64,000 nucleotides of DNA, from contig CM064502.1 of assembly GCA_032716605.1 (NCBI GenBank), forward strand, positions 32,060,910-32,124,909, in the 5' to 3' direction. Under the pieces are notes generated by a model. It ran no database searches and was not told where the DNA came from. It saw only the letters and a list, made by a program, of their open reading frames with translations. This DNA is from Paralithodes platypus. Lineage: Eukaryota > Arthropoda > Malacostraca > Decapoda > Lithodidae. The position numbers and the translations under genes were made by a program. Below, in pieces: positions 55,275 through 64,000 of the stretch (its first letter is position 1; each line of letters opens with the position of its first letter).

Positions 55275-56152
55275 GTAAGAAAATATATTATTATATGAAA
55301 GTGTAATTGTTTTTTTTTTTTTTTTTCTATATTCCAACTTACTCCCTCTCGGGCATAGGCTGAGAGCCTGAACCTTCACCGCTGTACATTGAGCAGTGAA
55401 GCCTGTGAGGTCTTGCTCCAGTCTAGGGAGTGAGACATGTGAAGCACGTAGAGAACAACGAGCACCTACCATCTTGCCTCCACATAAGGCACGGTGCTCA
55501 CTCATGGTCCGAAGCGACCCCATCTCTGAAGCCACCTCGTTCCCGTGCTTCACTGCCTCACCCCCTACACTCGGACTCTCACTCATACACACACACACAC
55601 AACGCCACCTGTTGAGCAGATAACTCACCAGGCATTGCACCCCTATAGCATATTTTGAATATGGGAATATTCATACAGTGCTATTTAATCAGGGAACAAT
55701 GAGGGTATTTTATTGGCGATTCGGTGGGCTTTGTGGTAATGCACTGATACTAGGTTACTAATTATAAAATGGTTTTGCAGAGTGGAATGCACATCGGGTG
55801 GTACCGTTGCAAACAATCATGTAATAATTTACCTGTAATTTGAATAAGAAATAAGTGTAATACCAATTATGAGCATATAAATAGTATTGTCATATACATA
55901 TCAATGCCACAGTTTATAACAGACACTACTGTGAGTATGTAGAAACAGCACACAGGGCAGATCCTGGTCACACTGAACCACAGTACCAAGGCCTAATTAT
56001 AGGCCAAACTCACTAATACCTTGGGGACCGAACACACCAACAGGGTCAGGGATTAAGACAAGATTACGGGGGCCCCCACCCGGTATACCACCCCTCATAC
56101 CCATCCTATTATTATAAACATATCCCCTAATGTACTCGTTTTGTTTCGCCAG
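55275..56152. other. Probable intron of the second Harbinger gene
   Basis: Begins GTAAGA and ends TTTGTTTCGCCAG. It contains a T run (about 55310-55327) followed by a GC-rich block to 55620, possibly a foreign insertion, with a (CA)n run near 55590. Confidence 0.45.
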
Positions 56153-57231
56153 GCTTCTGACCAACGGGAGGCAGTGTTCAAGGAGATAGCCACGCTGAGG
56201 GAGAGGCTTGATGTGAGATCTTCCAAGTTGGGGAACTTCATGGCCTTCCTCGAGACAGAGCTGGGCGCCATGCCAGAGGATGTGAGTGAGGAAATCCAGA
56301 ATGAATTCCTGCAGATAGTCCTGTCCGCTAAGAGGAAGCTCGCGGCACAGAAGAGAAAGCGTGCCAGGACACAAGAGCAAGAGGGCGTCGAGCAGCAACC
56401 CCTCCAACAGCCCCCTCAGCCACCCATGGAACAGCTCACACCACTCCAACAGCAGCACCAACTCCAGCAAAAGCACCTCCAGCAGCAGCAACTACAAGAA
56501 GTCCGCAAACTAAATAGCACACAACTACAAATGAGCAGCAGCAACTACAAGTAGTCAGACAAACTTTTAAGAGGCCAAACTCAAGCAGCTCCCATACAAG
56601 AGCAGCAACTACAAGAGCAGCAGCAACTACAAGAGCAGCAAACTACAAGAGCAGCAAACTACAAGAGCAGCAAACTACAAGAGCAGCAGCAACTACAAGA
56701 GCAGCAAACTACAAGAGCAGCAGCAACTACTAGAGCAGCAAACTACAAGAGCAGCAGCAACTATAAGAGCAGCAAACTACAAGAGCAGCAGCAACTACAA
56801 GAGCAGCAAACTACAAGAGCAGCAGCAACTACAAGAGCAGCAAACTACAAGAGCAGCAGTAACTACAATAGCAGGCATTAATGCAACCCGCACACCAACG
56901 GCAAGCTATGGTGCACATGCGCCAACACCTGGTACCCACCCACACGCACCCAGCTGTCGTGCCGCAGGTGTCAGCCCCAGGTACCATGGTACCTCCCACC
57001 ACACCTACTCAGATGACAGCTCCCACCTTCTGGTCTGGGTCCTTAACACCAACCCATGAGAGCAACATACCCCTGCCGATGAGCCCCGCCAGGAGCCTCG
57101 CATCACCCTTATTCAACCTCCCCCTGCCAGCCTTAGGTCTCTTCCCACGTTCACCGACTCTGCACACTCCTCGACGTCGCCGCCCTCGAACCCCAATGAC
57201 TCCGCTCTCGAATGACATGCTTTATTTCTAA
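56153..57231 (+). pseudogene. Second Harbinger element: Myb/SANT-like gene, last exon
   Basis: Starts after an acceptor in phase 0, like exon 3 of the intact gene. ASDQREAVFKEIATLRERLD and FMAFLETELGAMPEDVSEEI, then FLQIVLSAKRKLAAQKRKRA form helical blocks with a basic cluster, BESS-like in position. A Gln-rich repeat follows; the frame meets TAG at 56552. Beyond the repeat, a frame from 56881 to 57231 (Pro-rich, ending RTPMTPLSNDMLYF) is probably the original C-terminus, now out of register because repeat units of 17 and 18 bp alternate. Confidence 0.6.
56510..56880 (+). repeat. Gln-codon minisatellite in the Harbinger exon
   Basis: Units CAGCAACTACAAGAGCAG (18 bp, reads QQLQEQ) and CAAACTACAAGAGCAG-type units of other lengths alternate, about 20 in all. 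Only the 18-bp form keeps frame. Confidence 0.85.
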
Positions 57232-57404
57232 ATACATATGATATGATGTTAATAAAATATGATGTAAGGAGAATATACCCCATTGTATTAATACACCATC
57301 CATGACTTCAATATATTAACAAGATATGAAATTACAAGAATATAAAATAATAATCAGCGTTTCACATACGTACCTGTTAACCTATAAAAAGTTTAATTGT
57401 AGTC
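57232..57404. other. AT-rich 3' flank of the gene
   Basis: Contains ATAAAATATGATG shortly after the stop, a possible poly(A) signal region. Confidence 0.3.
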
Positions 57405-57655
57405 CACAAATCTATCTATCTATCTATATGCTCAGGCCCAATCCCCATTTTTTCGATTTTTATTTTTATTTTCTATTTAATTCTATTTTATTCTATTTTA
57501 TTATTTTTTTTCTTGGGGGTGGCCGACTCAAGACAGAGCAAGAACAGGGAAAACACAAAACGACATAAAACAACGAACAAACACAGATAAAACACAAATT
57601 CACACATATCTAGGTCACCCAGGAGAAGACCCAGAGACCAGGGTCACCTGGAATA
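57405..57655 (-). mobile_element. RTE-like LINE 3' UTR, inverted copy
   Basis: Inverse of the 3' part of 49562-50069: (TATC)n, then ATATGCTCAGGCCCAATCCC, GGCCGACTCAAGACAGAGCA and AGGTCACCCAGGAGAAGACC. Truncated at its 5' end. Confidence 0.75.
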
Positions 57656-57774
57656 TAAACAAGATATATATATATTCCTATAATGAATAATAGAAACATA
57701 TTAAACTGGTTAGTAAACATATATATGCAGTATATAGATCTGAAATAAAATTTAAGTTGTCATGAAAGTAATGC

Positions 57775-57786
57775 ATTATAAATGGT
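57775..57786. other. 12-bp target site duplication (left)
   Basis: ATTATAAATGGT here is repeated at 58331-58342. Confidence 0.7.
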
Positions 57787-58330
57787 ACTCAATTACTACG
57801 TCAGCGCTGGCAGGACGAGTGGACCTCCATGAGGGTGTCTGATGTCAAACTGCGTTCTATCAAACCTTCCGTCCTACCTTGGAAGTCTTCCTCTCATCGC
57901 AATCGTCGATGGGAGACCGCTCTAGCCCGTCTTCGGCTCGGCCACACCAGGCTCGCGCATGGTCATTTGATGTCCTGTGATGTCCCCACGCTCTGTCCTT
58001 GCTGCCATCTTCCAGTGTCTGTCCAGCATCTCCTGATAGACTGTCCGCGTTTCTCCACTGCCCGACGGCAAGCATTCCCCTTCGTATACTCCCTTAATCG
58101 CCCCCCTGTCTTAGCCGATATGTTTGGAGAGTCCCCCACTTTCTCCCTCCCACATCTTATGCGGTTTCTCCTCCATACCCGTCTCCTTCAGCTTCTTTAA
58201 TTAGTGTATCCTAGTCTTCTTATCCTCTACTACGTATTACGCCCAGCCCCACAACAACTCCGATGTTTTTTCCACAAAGTTTATTTTGGTGCCACATAGT
58301 CTTTTTAGGTTTGGTGCGACTCCCTATTTT
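57787..58330 (+). mobile_element. RNase H-bearing LINE, 5'-truncated insertion
   Basis: The frame RWQDEWTSMRVSDVKLRSIK, RRWETALARLRLGHTRLAHG, CPCCHLPVSVQHLLIDCP ends at 58200. This is the region after the RNase H domain, with a Cys/His cluster, in I/Jockey-group LINE polyproteins. A short 3' UTR ends in (TAA)n. Exact 12-bp duplications flank it. It sits between the two genes of the second Harbinger element. Confidence 0.78.
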
Positions 58331-58540
58331 AATAATAATAATTATAAATGGTGTGATTATTAGTTGAATATATATTTCACACAGCCAATACATATCTTTA
58401 TGACTGACAATAAATACTTACCAGGCATGCCGGAATAACATACATAGATAGGGGTTATCTATTTAGGAGTGATTAAATCAAAATAATCATTTACATTCTC
58501 ATATCAAGGATGGGATTGAGTGACAATGTAGAATATTACC

Positions 58541-59943
58541 TCAAATCATGCAATCATGCCAGGCAACACGCCGTAGGGCGGCCATCACATCACCCTCCTT
58601 CCAGGCCCCCTGGATGACGTGGTGGGTGTCAGGGTTTTCCTCGTCGATGAGTGCTGCATGGTGTGAGGGAAACCTTATCCTCATGAGATTATGCATGCAG
58701 CAATTGCGAGGACAACTGACTCCACACTCCGGGGGCGAAGGAGGATGGTGGTGAGACACCGGAACCTGGTAGAGGGAGAGAAACGATAATGACATGTATA
58801 TAGTAGTTGAATATATTATTTTGCAACAGACATGGTTATGGTATATTTATTTGGTGTTGATGCAGGTCGATCATTGTTCTGTGGGGTTAAAACATGGTTT
58901 GAACAATATTAATGATTACATACTGGTTGTGGTAACTATAACGACATTCACACATACTTTATGCTTACCTTGATGACACAATCCCAAAGGCGTTCTCCAC
59001 AACGCGACGAGCCCGTGACAGCCTGTAGTTATATATGCGTTCCGGGACTATCAACCTGCGGGTTGAGTGTGGCTTCATGAGCCAGCTCCTCATCGGGAAC
59101 GTGTCGTCTCCAAGCAGGAAGTAGGGCACAGGCAAGTCATTGTTGGGAAGGGGTTCAGGTGGTGGGAGGCCTTCAACCACAGGTCGAAGCTCCGTCCTCC
59201 CGAACACCCCACCGTCCGAGCAGCTGCCATGGGATCTGACGTCACAGTAAAGGAACTTGTAGTCTGAGTCGACGACTGCCATGGGGATGAGGGAGTGGAA
59301 GCCCTTGTAGTTGTAGTACTCCGATCCTCTGTTGGGTGGGGATCGGATGGCTACATGCTTCCATTCGATGGCTCCGACTACGTGTTGAAAGTCCCAGCGT
59401 CGAGCGAACAGGTCATCCACCTCCTTCCACTCTGCAGGTGTTGAGGGGCACCACAACACCTCGGGCTGGTACTCGGGGATGACGGCCTCGCAGGTGTTTG
59501 GGACGATCAGTGAGATGGTGTTGCGGGCCCACACTGAAGGAGAACTGGAGGCTGGCATACGTATCACCTGTGGCAAGGTAGCGGAGTGCTATGGCGATAC
59601 ATATGCCAGGTGACAGAGCCTCACGTTAAAAGGTGTCCTGTCACTCGATCGTGGGACCAACATGAGCCACCAACTCCCGGAACATGGCACAGTCGACGTG
59701 CAGCAAGTTCCTGAACCCCATGACGTCCTCGAGCTCCAGCTCACCCATCAGCTGCTCGTACATCCCAACCTCGGGCCGCCGCATCAGCCACTTCCTCGCC
59801 CACACTTCCCTCGGTCTCCGTTGTCGCCGTTGTTGCTTGATGGCCTGTCGTTGCAGCTCTTTCTCCTCCTCCAAGTCCCACATCTGCACCTCCAGTTGCA
59901 GTAGATGCAGCATCATATGGTCCTGTTGCTTCCTCCTGGACAT
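58541..59943 (-). pseudogene. PIF/Harbinger transposase, second element, decayed, one intron
   Basis: ATG at 59943 starts MSRRKQQDHMMLHLLQLEVQ and a charged helical N-terminus, then RRPEVGMYEQLMGELELEDV. A TGA (59641) and a TAA interrupt the start of the catalytic part; LSPGICIAIALRYLATGDTY lies beyond. From 59576: first catalytic Asp replaced (GAIEWKHV), second kept (SCSDGGVF), third kept (RRVVENAFGI). Exon 1 ends at 58969 with AAG|GTAAGC; exon 2 starts at 58765 after CTCTACCAG. The C-terminal part (MHNLMRIRFPSHHA, DEENPDTHHVIQGAW) needs one more frame change. Related to 25610-26964, which lacks this intron. Confidence 0.82.
58766..58968 (-). other. Intron in the second Harbinger transposase
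   Basis: 203 bp, GTAAGC donor and a pyrimidine-rich CTCTCCCTCTACCAG acceptor; it separates GIVSS from RFR. Confidence 0.6.
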
Positions 59944-60019
59944 GTTGCGTGAGTGTTGTGGTGGCTGGTGGGTGGTGGTGGGTGTCCGTGTGGCGGTGGT
60001 CAGTGAGCTTGGGGGCCCC

Positions 60020-60028
60020 TTATATATC
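60020..60028 (-). promoter_or_regulatory. TATA box of the second Harbinger transposase
   Basis: GATATATAAGG on the minus strand, about 80 nt upstream of the ATG at 59943. Confidence 0.55.
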
Positions 60029-60079
60029 GGGCCTGTGCACAATGGGCACCATCCATGGCATACTCGCATCTCATTCCTA

Positions 60080-60405
60080 ACACCTTGCACTGATTCTCGG
60101 TGACTCCCAGTGACTCGTATATAACTCGTCCTGCCTCGCAGTGACTCGTGTATTACTCGCATCGACTCGTACCTAGCACTAATCCAAAATCGTCCGTTAT
60201 TTTTCAAAGTTTCAATAACTCGCACTTCAGTCGCGGTTCTATCCCGATAACTCCTAGTGACTCGCAGTGATTCCTTGTGACTTGCAGGTACACTCCCGCT
60301 GACTCCTACTCTGTCGTGGTGCCATGTGAAATGTCGGACACTTGCGGTCATTTGTCGTCACTCCCAGTGATTCTGGCTCGCACTCCTGACTGTGTGATGT
60401 ACCCT
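60080..60405. repeat. Subterminal short repeats of the second Harbinger element
   Basis: About ten variants of CAGTGACTC and ACTCGCAGTGACTC lie in both spacings. The stretch ends at CTGTGTGATGTACCCT followed by TTA, a possible right terminus with a TWA duplication by analogy with GTGTGAACCCACCA/TAA of the first element. I could not find the matching left end. Confidence 0.45.
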
Positions 60406-60419
60406 TTAGTGTGGGGGAC

Positions 60420-61277
60420 TCGGCTGGTATGAGGAAAACTTGACCTGGAAAGTAATGAAGCTCGAGTCCCGTCGAACTCAGAGGCCTATGAAGGCCGTCA
60501 GACATTCCCAGAGGATATAACTGTTGCTTGCTTGTTTGTTTAATATTTTTTGTTTGTTTAGACTTTCAAAACCATTAATAAATTATAACCAGTTGTTTTT
60601 ACTCACAGGAGGCTGACACGAGCAATGGTGAGAGAAGCCAGACCATCGAGGGGCTACGTTGTTTGGGTCCCGATGGCCATACCGAGGCAAGCCGCTAAAT
60701 CCTGCTTGCTCTGCTTGAGGTTAGTACATTAAATATTTCTTAAGATAGCGGATCCTGTTACTTTGTGTCATTATCCAGGCTCTGATCAATTATAATACAG
60801 TTTCAACATGCGGAGTGAAAGGGTCAGATTTTAAGACTGTGGAACAAAACCAAAGCTTACAACAAGGTAGTACTGTATTCGGGCTACACAATCATATGGA
60901 AGAGAGATGTCTCTCTTTAGATGCCTAAGCATTATTTTTCAATAGATAAACACTAAGCACTGTGAGAGGTAAGTAATCTATGGTCACAGACGTTTACATG
61001 GCGGGTAAAGGAAGCTCCCTCACATGGATCTATTATATTGGCAGTGAAGTGTTTGTAGTAATGATTAGAAATATAGGTAATCCTGGAGGAGAGCCCGGCC
61101 AGTTAGGTTTTCTTTATTATATCTAGATTTTCTTTCGCCATAATTCTTCTAGAGTGGTTTTAAATTGTTCCCGAGTGCGATTTTGAGTGTCAATGATATT
61201 TAAATTTTTAATATTCGGGAACTGTCCACTTTTCTTTTTTAACTCTCCTAATGAGGGAGAAGGGTAAAAGGCACTAG
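60420..61277. other. No recognised gene
   Basis: A small candidate exon (60609-60719) between an acceptor-like TTACTCACAG and a donor-like GAGGTTAGT is the only item of note. The rest is unassigned. Confidence 0.3.
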
Positions 61278-61362
61278 TTTAGGTTAGCTAAAGTTAGGCT
61301 TGGCTATCAATCTAACCTAGGTTGGTTAGGTTAGGTTAGGTTGAATTAGGTTAGGTGGGTTC
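61278..61362 (+). repeat. TTAGG-like tract
   Basis: GGTTAGGTTAGGTTAGGTTG and neighbours, interrupted. Confidence 0.55.
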
Positions 61363-61840
61363 ATTTGAGTGAGGTAGAGACAATGTTAGTTTCTTATTGT
61401 TAGTATTGGATTGGTATAGTAGATTATGGGAGGGTAGCAAGTAATTGAGAGCTAAGATAAATTAGGTGCATCTTTTCCACTCAATTATTTGTTTCCAACA
61501 GTATGCATCTTTTGCGATGTTGTACTGTATTCTCAATATCGTGTTTTATCTCGCAAACTTGTCTAGACTGGGTTAAGATGTATTTTGGGTGTCAAACCAG
61601 TTTGTTCAGGTCTCCGAACATAGTCGGTTCAACAGAAGAAGCATTGCCTAGTGTACTGAACAATGCAGCACCACAATAATTGAAGTAGTTCTATTGATAC
61701 ATTTTGCTTTCCAGTATGGATTGACCAAATTTCATTTCCAGTCATACAGATTTATTCTGACCTGCAGAAGTAATGTGCCATATATAAGTTAATTTATCAT
61801 GGCCAGTGTCAGGTAAAGGCAAAGCAAAATGCATTAGAAT
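61363..61840. other. No recognised gene
   Basis: Nothing recognised. Confidence 0.3.
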
Positions 61841-62010
61841 GTCACCTTAAGAAGGTATTTATATAATCCTCGTTCAAAGGAAACTGATGGATCTATTACA
61901 TTTGATACACGGGTTACAACAAAATTAAGAATGTAACTTTAAGAAGGTATATTTTTAATCCTTATTCAAAGGAAACCGAAGGATATATTACATTTGATAC
62001 ACGGGTTACG
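61841..62010. repeat. Tandem duplication, two units of about 80 bp
   Basis: TTAAGAAGGTAT..TCAAAGGAAAC and TACATTTGATACACGGGTTA occur twice in succession. Confidence 0.75.
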
Positions 62011-62242
62011 AAAGTATAAAAGTTTGGATCTAGAACCGGTAAATGGAAATTAAGCATAGCACGAGAAGAATCTTACTGGAAGACGGCAATATAAGAATCC
62101 CCACACCGACGCAACAAAAGGGAACAAGTTATCAGTCAGACAGAGGGTGGCGGGCACACATGTAAACAATGGTTCTCACAACTCTGGCTCATTATTCATG
62201 CGGAGAACTAGCCAGGGGTCCACCTTGGCTCCTTCCTAGCCT
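62011..62242. other. No recognised gene
   Basis: Nothing recognised. Confidence 0.3.
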
Positions 62243-62458
62243 TAACCCCTTCTGTACCGGCGACGTCTTTTTAGTTTTACTCTAGATATATTTAGACGAG
62301 TTTGTGCGTTTTTTACGAAGGATCTGCGGTTGTCAAAAGGGTTAAGCGAGATGGTTCGAAGCCATTTAATTTCTGGAGGCCCTTTTTAAAATGAAGAGAA
62401 TCGTCTACTAGTAGCCAAACTAAAGTTAAAAGGATGGCCCCAGTACTGCATGGGTTAA
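62243..62458. mobile_element. MITE family A
   Basis: TTAACCCCTTCTGTACCGGC to CCAGTACTGCATGGGTTAA, TTAA on both sides, 216 bp. Confidence 0.65.
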
Positions 62459-62565
62459 TGGGAAGGAGGAGTGGCAAGGTACTGGAGTCTGCCACTCTCC
62501 ACTCCTGCTTGTTCACTGGCTACTACAGGAGATATTCTATCTATCCATATTTGTTTTTGTCTGTG

Positions 62566-62745
62566 TATGAAGGAGACAAAAGGCAAAGCTGCCTGCAACA
62601 AATCTCTCGAAGTTGAAAGGGGGACAGTCACCTTTTTTGTGTGTATTGGAAAGAAGTGTGGTGTGCTTGTTTAGTGTAATGAAATTAATAGGAGGAGGAG
62701 GTTTTGTGAGAGCTAGCTGGATTACTCTGTGTAGGTGAGACACAA
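62566..62745 (-). mobile_element. Jockey-like LINE 3' tail
   Basis: Uninterrupted version of the sequence split at 1003-1169 / 5104-5138. On the minus strand it parallels the 3' tail at 19770-19860 and 33270-33350. Confidence 0.6.
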
Positions 62746-62859
62746 ACAGAGACAGTGAGGGAAGCCAGACTAATGAAACATGAGTTCCAGCAGCTCCTTA
62801 TCACATGCCTATGAGGCCTCCCCTGGGTGTTGCCCTGTTTAACTGGTGTCTACAATCTC

Positions 62860-63460
62860 CCCAATCAAATTGCCAGATGCCATGATCCCCGAAGTGGTGG
62901 CCACGAATGAATTGCCCCCAACCACCTCTGTCCCCTGTCAGCCGACGCCCCTCCTCCCAACCAACATCGCTTTCTCTCGTATGCCTCTCAACTCCATCCT
63001 TCCATCTCACTGTCGGTCTGCTTCTCCCTCTCTGTCCTTCCACCTCACTCTCGTACACTCTCTTAGTCCTTCTCTCGCTTCCCATACGTTTCACATGGCC
63101 GAACCATTTCAAGGTGTTCCTTTTCACACTTTCCAGCATATTCACATCCACACCACACCGCTCTCTTACTTCCTCATTCGTCTGTCTATCCCTCCATACA
63201 ACTCCACATGCACTTCTCAAGTAACTCATATCCATCCCTCTCACTCTTGATTTGTGGCTCTCCAACAACATCCATGATTCACCCCCATACGTCAATGTCG
63301 GGATTACCACACAGTTTCGCAATAACTTCTCTACTTTCATGTTGACCACCCTATTCCTTGTTACTGCTTTCAGCATTCATGCAACCTGCTTCCCTGTTGC
63401 ACCCTCTCCCGCACTTATTCCTCCCTTCTTTACTCATTACACTGCCCAAATGACATTCTC
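62860..63460 (-). pseudogene. RTE-like LINE ORF2 C-terminus
   Basis: From 63376 the minus frame reads CVVIPTLTYGGESWMLLESH, VRGMDMSYLRSACGVVWRDR, NMLESVKRNTLKWFGHVKRM and GRSRPTVRWKDGVERHT: the post-RT tail of an RTE-type ORF2 (WRDR, WFGH boxes). It is open for nearly 190 codons but lacks the RT. It holds, once, the CTCCAACAACATCCATG segment that is amplified at 22777-23916. Confidence 0.75.
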
Positions 63461-63874
63461 CATAACCTGACCATTCAACCTCACTGTGATTGTGACTGAT
63501 GTTAAACCTAGTAACTTTAAACGCAATTGCAGTTATATTTATTCCCACATATATTATGTTAAGGATTAGGAACATTAACATAATGATTTTATGTTTATAG
63601 ATGGGTTTGACTGTTCCCATACGCAGTATGCATATTGTTCCATAAAATGCAAGCTGAATAATAAAAACATAAATTTTGAAAACTCCATGAAACAATAAGC
63701 TAAGTTAATTTTCTGATGGATATGACCGTTTTGGATGTCACATATAATAAATAACAAATAATATACACAATTGCTATGCAATATCAGAATAGCAAGTTGA
63801 AATGTGTGAAGTAGGTGAAAATATGCGAAAGATAAATTAGATGAAAATATGTATTAGTGCCAATGAAGAACCAC
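63461..63874. other. AT-rich, no recognised gene
   Basis: Nothing recognised. Confidence 0.3.
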
Positions 63875-63935
63875 TACATCTACTTCTACGTTTCGCCTTT
63901 GTTTTTCCTTCCTCTATTTGTCTTTAAAAAAAAAC
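63875..63935 (+). mobile_element. Jockey-like LINE 3' UTR end with A-rich tail
   Basis: TTGTTTTTCCTTCCTCTATT and an A-rich run match the 3' end of the element at 40088-43497 (GTGTTTTTCCTTCCTCCATT before its poly(A)). Confidence 0.55.
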
Positions 63936-64000
63936 AAAAAATTTAGAAAATCGTAAAATAAGAGGAACAGGGCAAAAATGTGATGGCTACAATTCCCTTG

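Noticed and set aside
1..64000. A single-copy host gene or a novel operon-like system
   Set aside because: Every coding block with recognisable motifs belongs to a mobile element. The remaining short frames have no support beyond being open.

Overview
The window is a eukaryotic, transposon-dense stretch, most likely from an arthropod and probably a decapod crustacean. The reasons are spliceable genes inside the transposons, short interstitial runs of the arthropod telomere repeat TTAGG, several non-LTR retrotransposon lineages, PIF/Harbinger and Tc1/mariner elements, and many MITEs and minisatellites. The species call is inference. I found no convincing single-copy host gene; almost everything codable belongs to mobile elements, most of them broken.

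Layout. 1-5.1 kb: a minus-strand CR1-like LINE (ORF1 esterase plus ORF2 endonuclease/RT) inserted into an older LINE tail. 8.9-11.0 kb: a Tc1/mariner-type element with 323-bp inverted repeats and a TA duplication. 11.0-15.4 kb: a plus-strand CR1-like LINE of the same family with one premature stop in a 959-codon ORF2, an internally deleted ORF1 and tandem monomers at its 5' end. 15.4-24.1 kb: RTE-like and Jockey-like fragments, MITEs and three satellite arrays, one of which (57 units of 20 bp) grew inside an RTE-like coding sequence. 25.1-31.0 kb: a complete PIF/Harbinger element with 46-bp identical inverted repeats, TAA duplications, a transposase gene and a convergent three-exon Myb/SANT-like (MADF-like) gene. 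31-40 kb: TTAA-flanked MITEs, duplications, an AT-rich hairpin, tRNA-like sequences and a 550-bp inverted repeat. 40.1-43.5 kb: a Jockey-like LINE ending in poly(A). 44-48 kb: a widely spaced inverted repeat pair and a further MITE. 49.4-55.0 kb: nested LINE fragments, one with a 16-bp target duplication and one reduced to ORF1 plus a 3' tail. 55.1-60.4 kb: a second, decayed Harbinger element of the same convergent two-gene plan, carrying two retrotransposon insertions. 60.4-64 kb: MITE and LINE tails.

How the parts work together. Harbinger elements need the DDE transposase and the Myb/SANT-like protein together; both elements here carry the two genes tail to tail. In the CR1-like elements ORF1 (zinc-finger-like N-terminus plus SGNH esterase) accompanies the ORF2 endonuclease/RT. 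The rest is a record of nested insertion, deletion and local amplification. Splice sites, frameshifts and repeat lengths were read by eye, and single-base frame breaks in homopolymers may be assembly errors.
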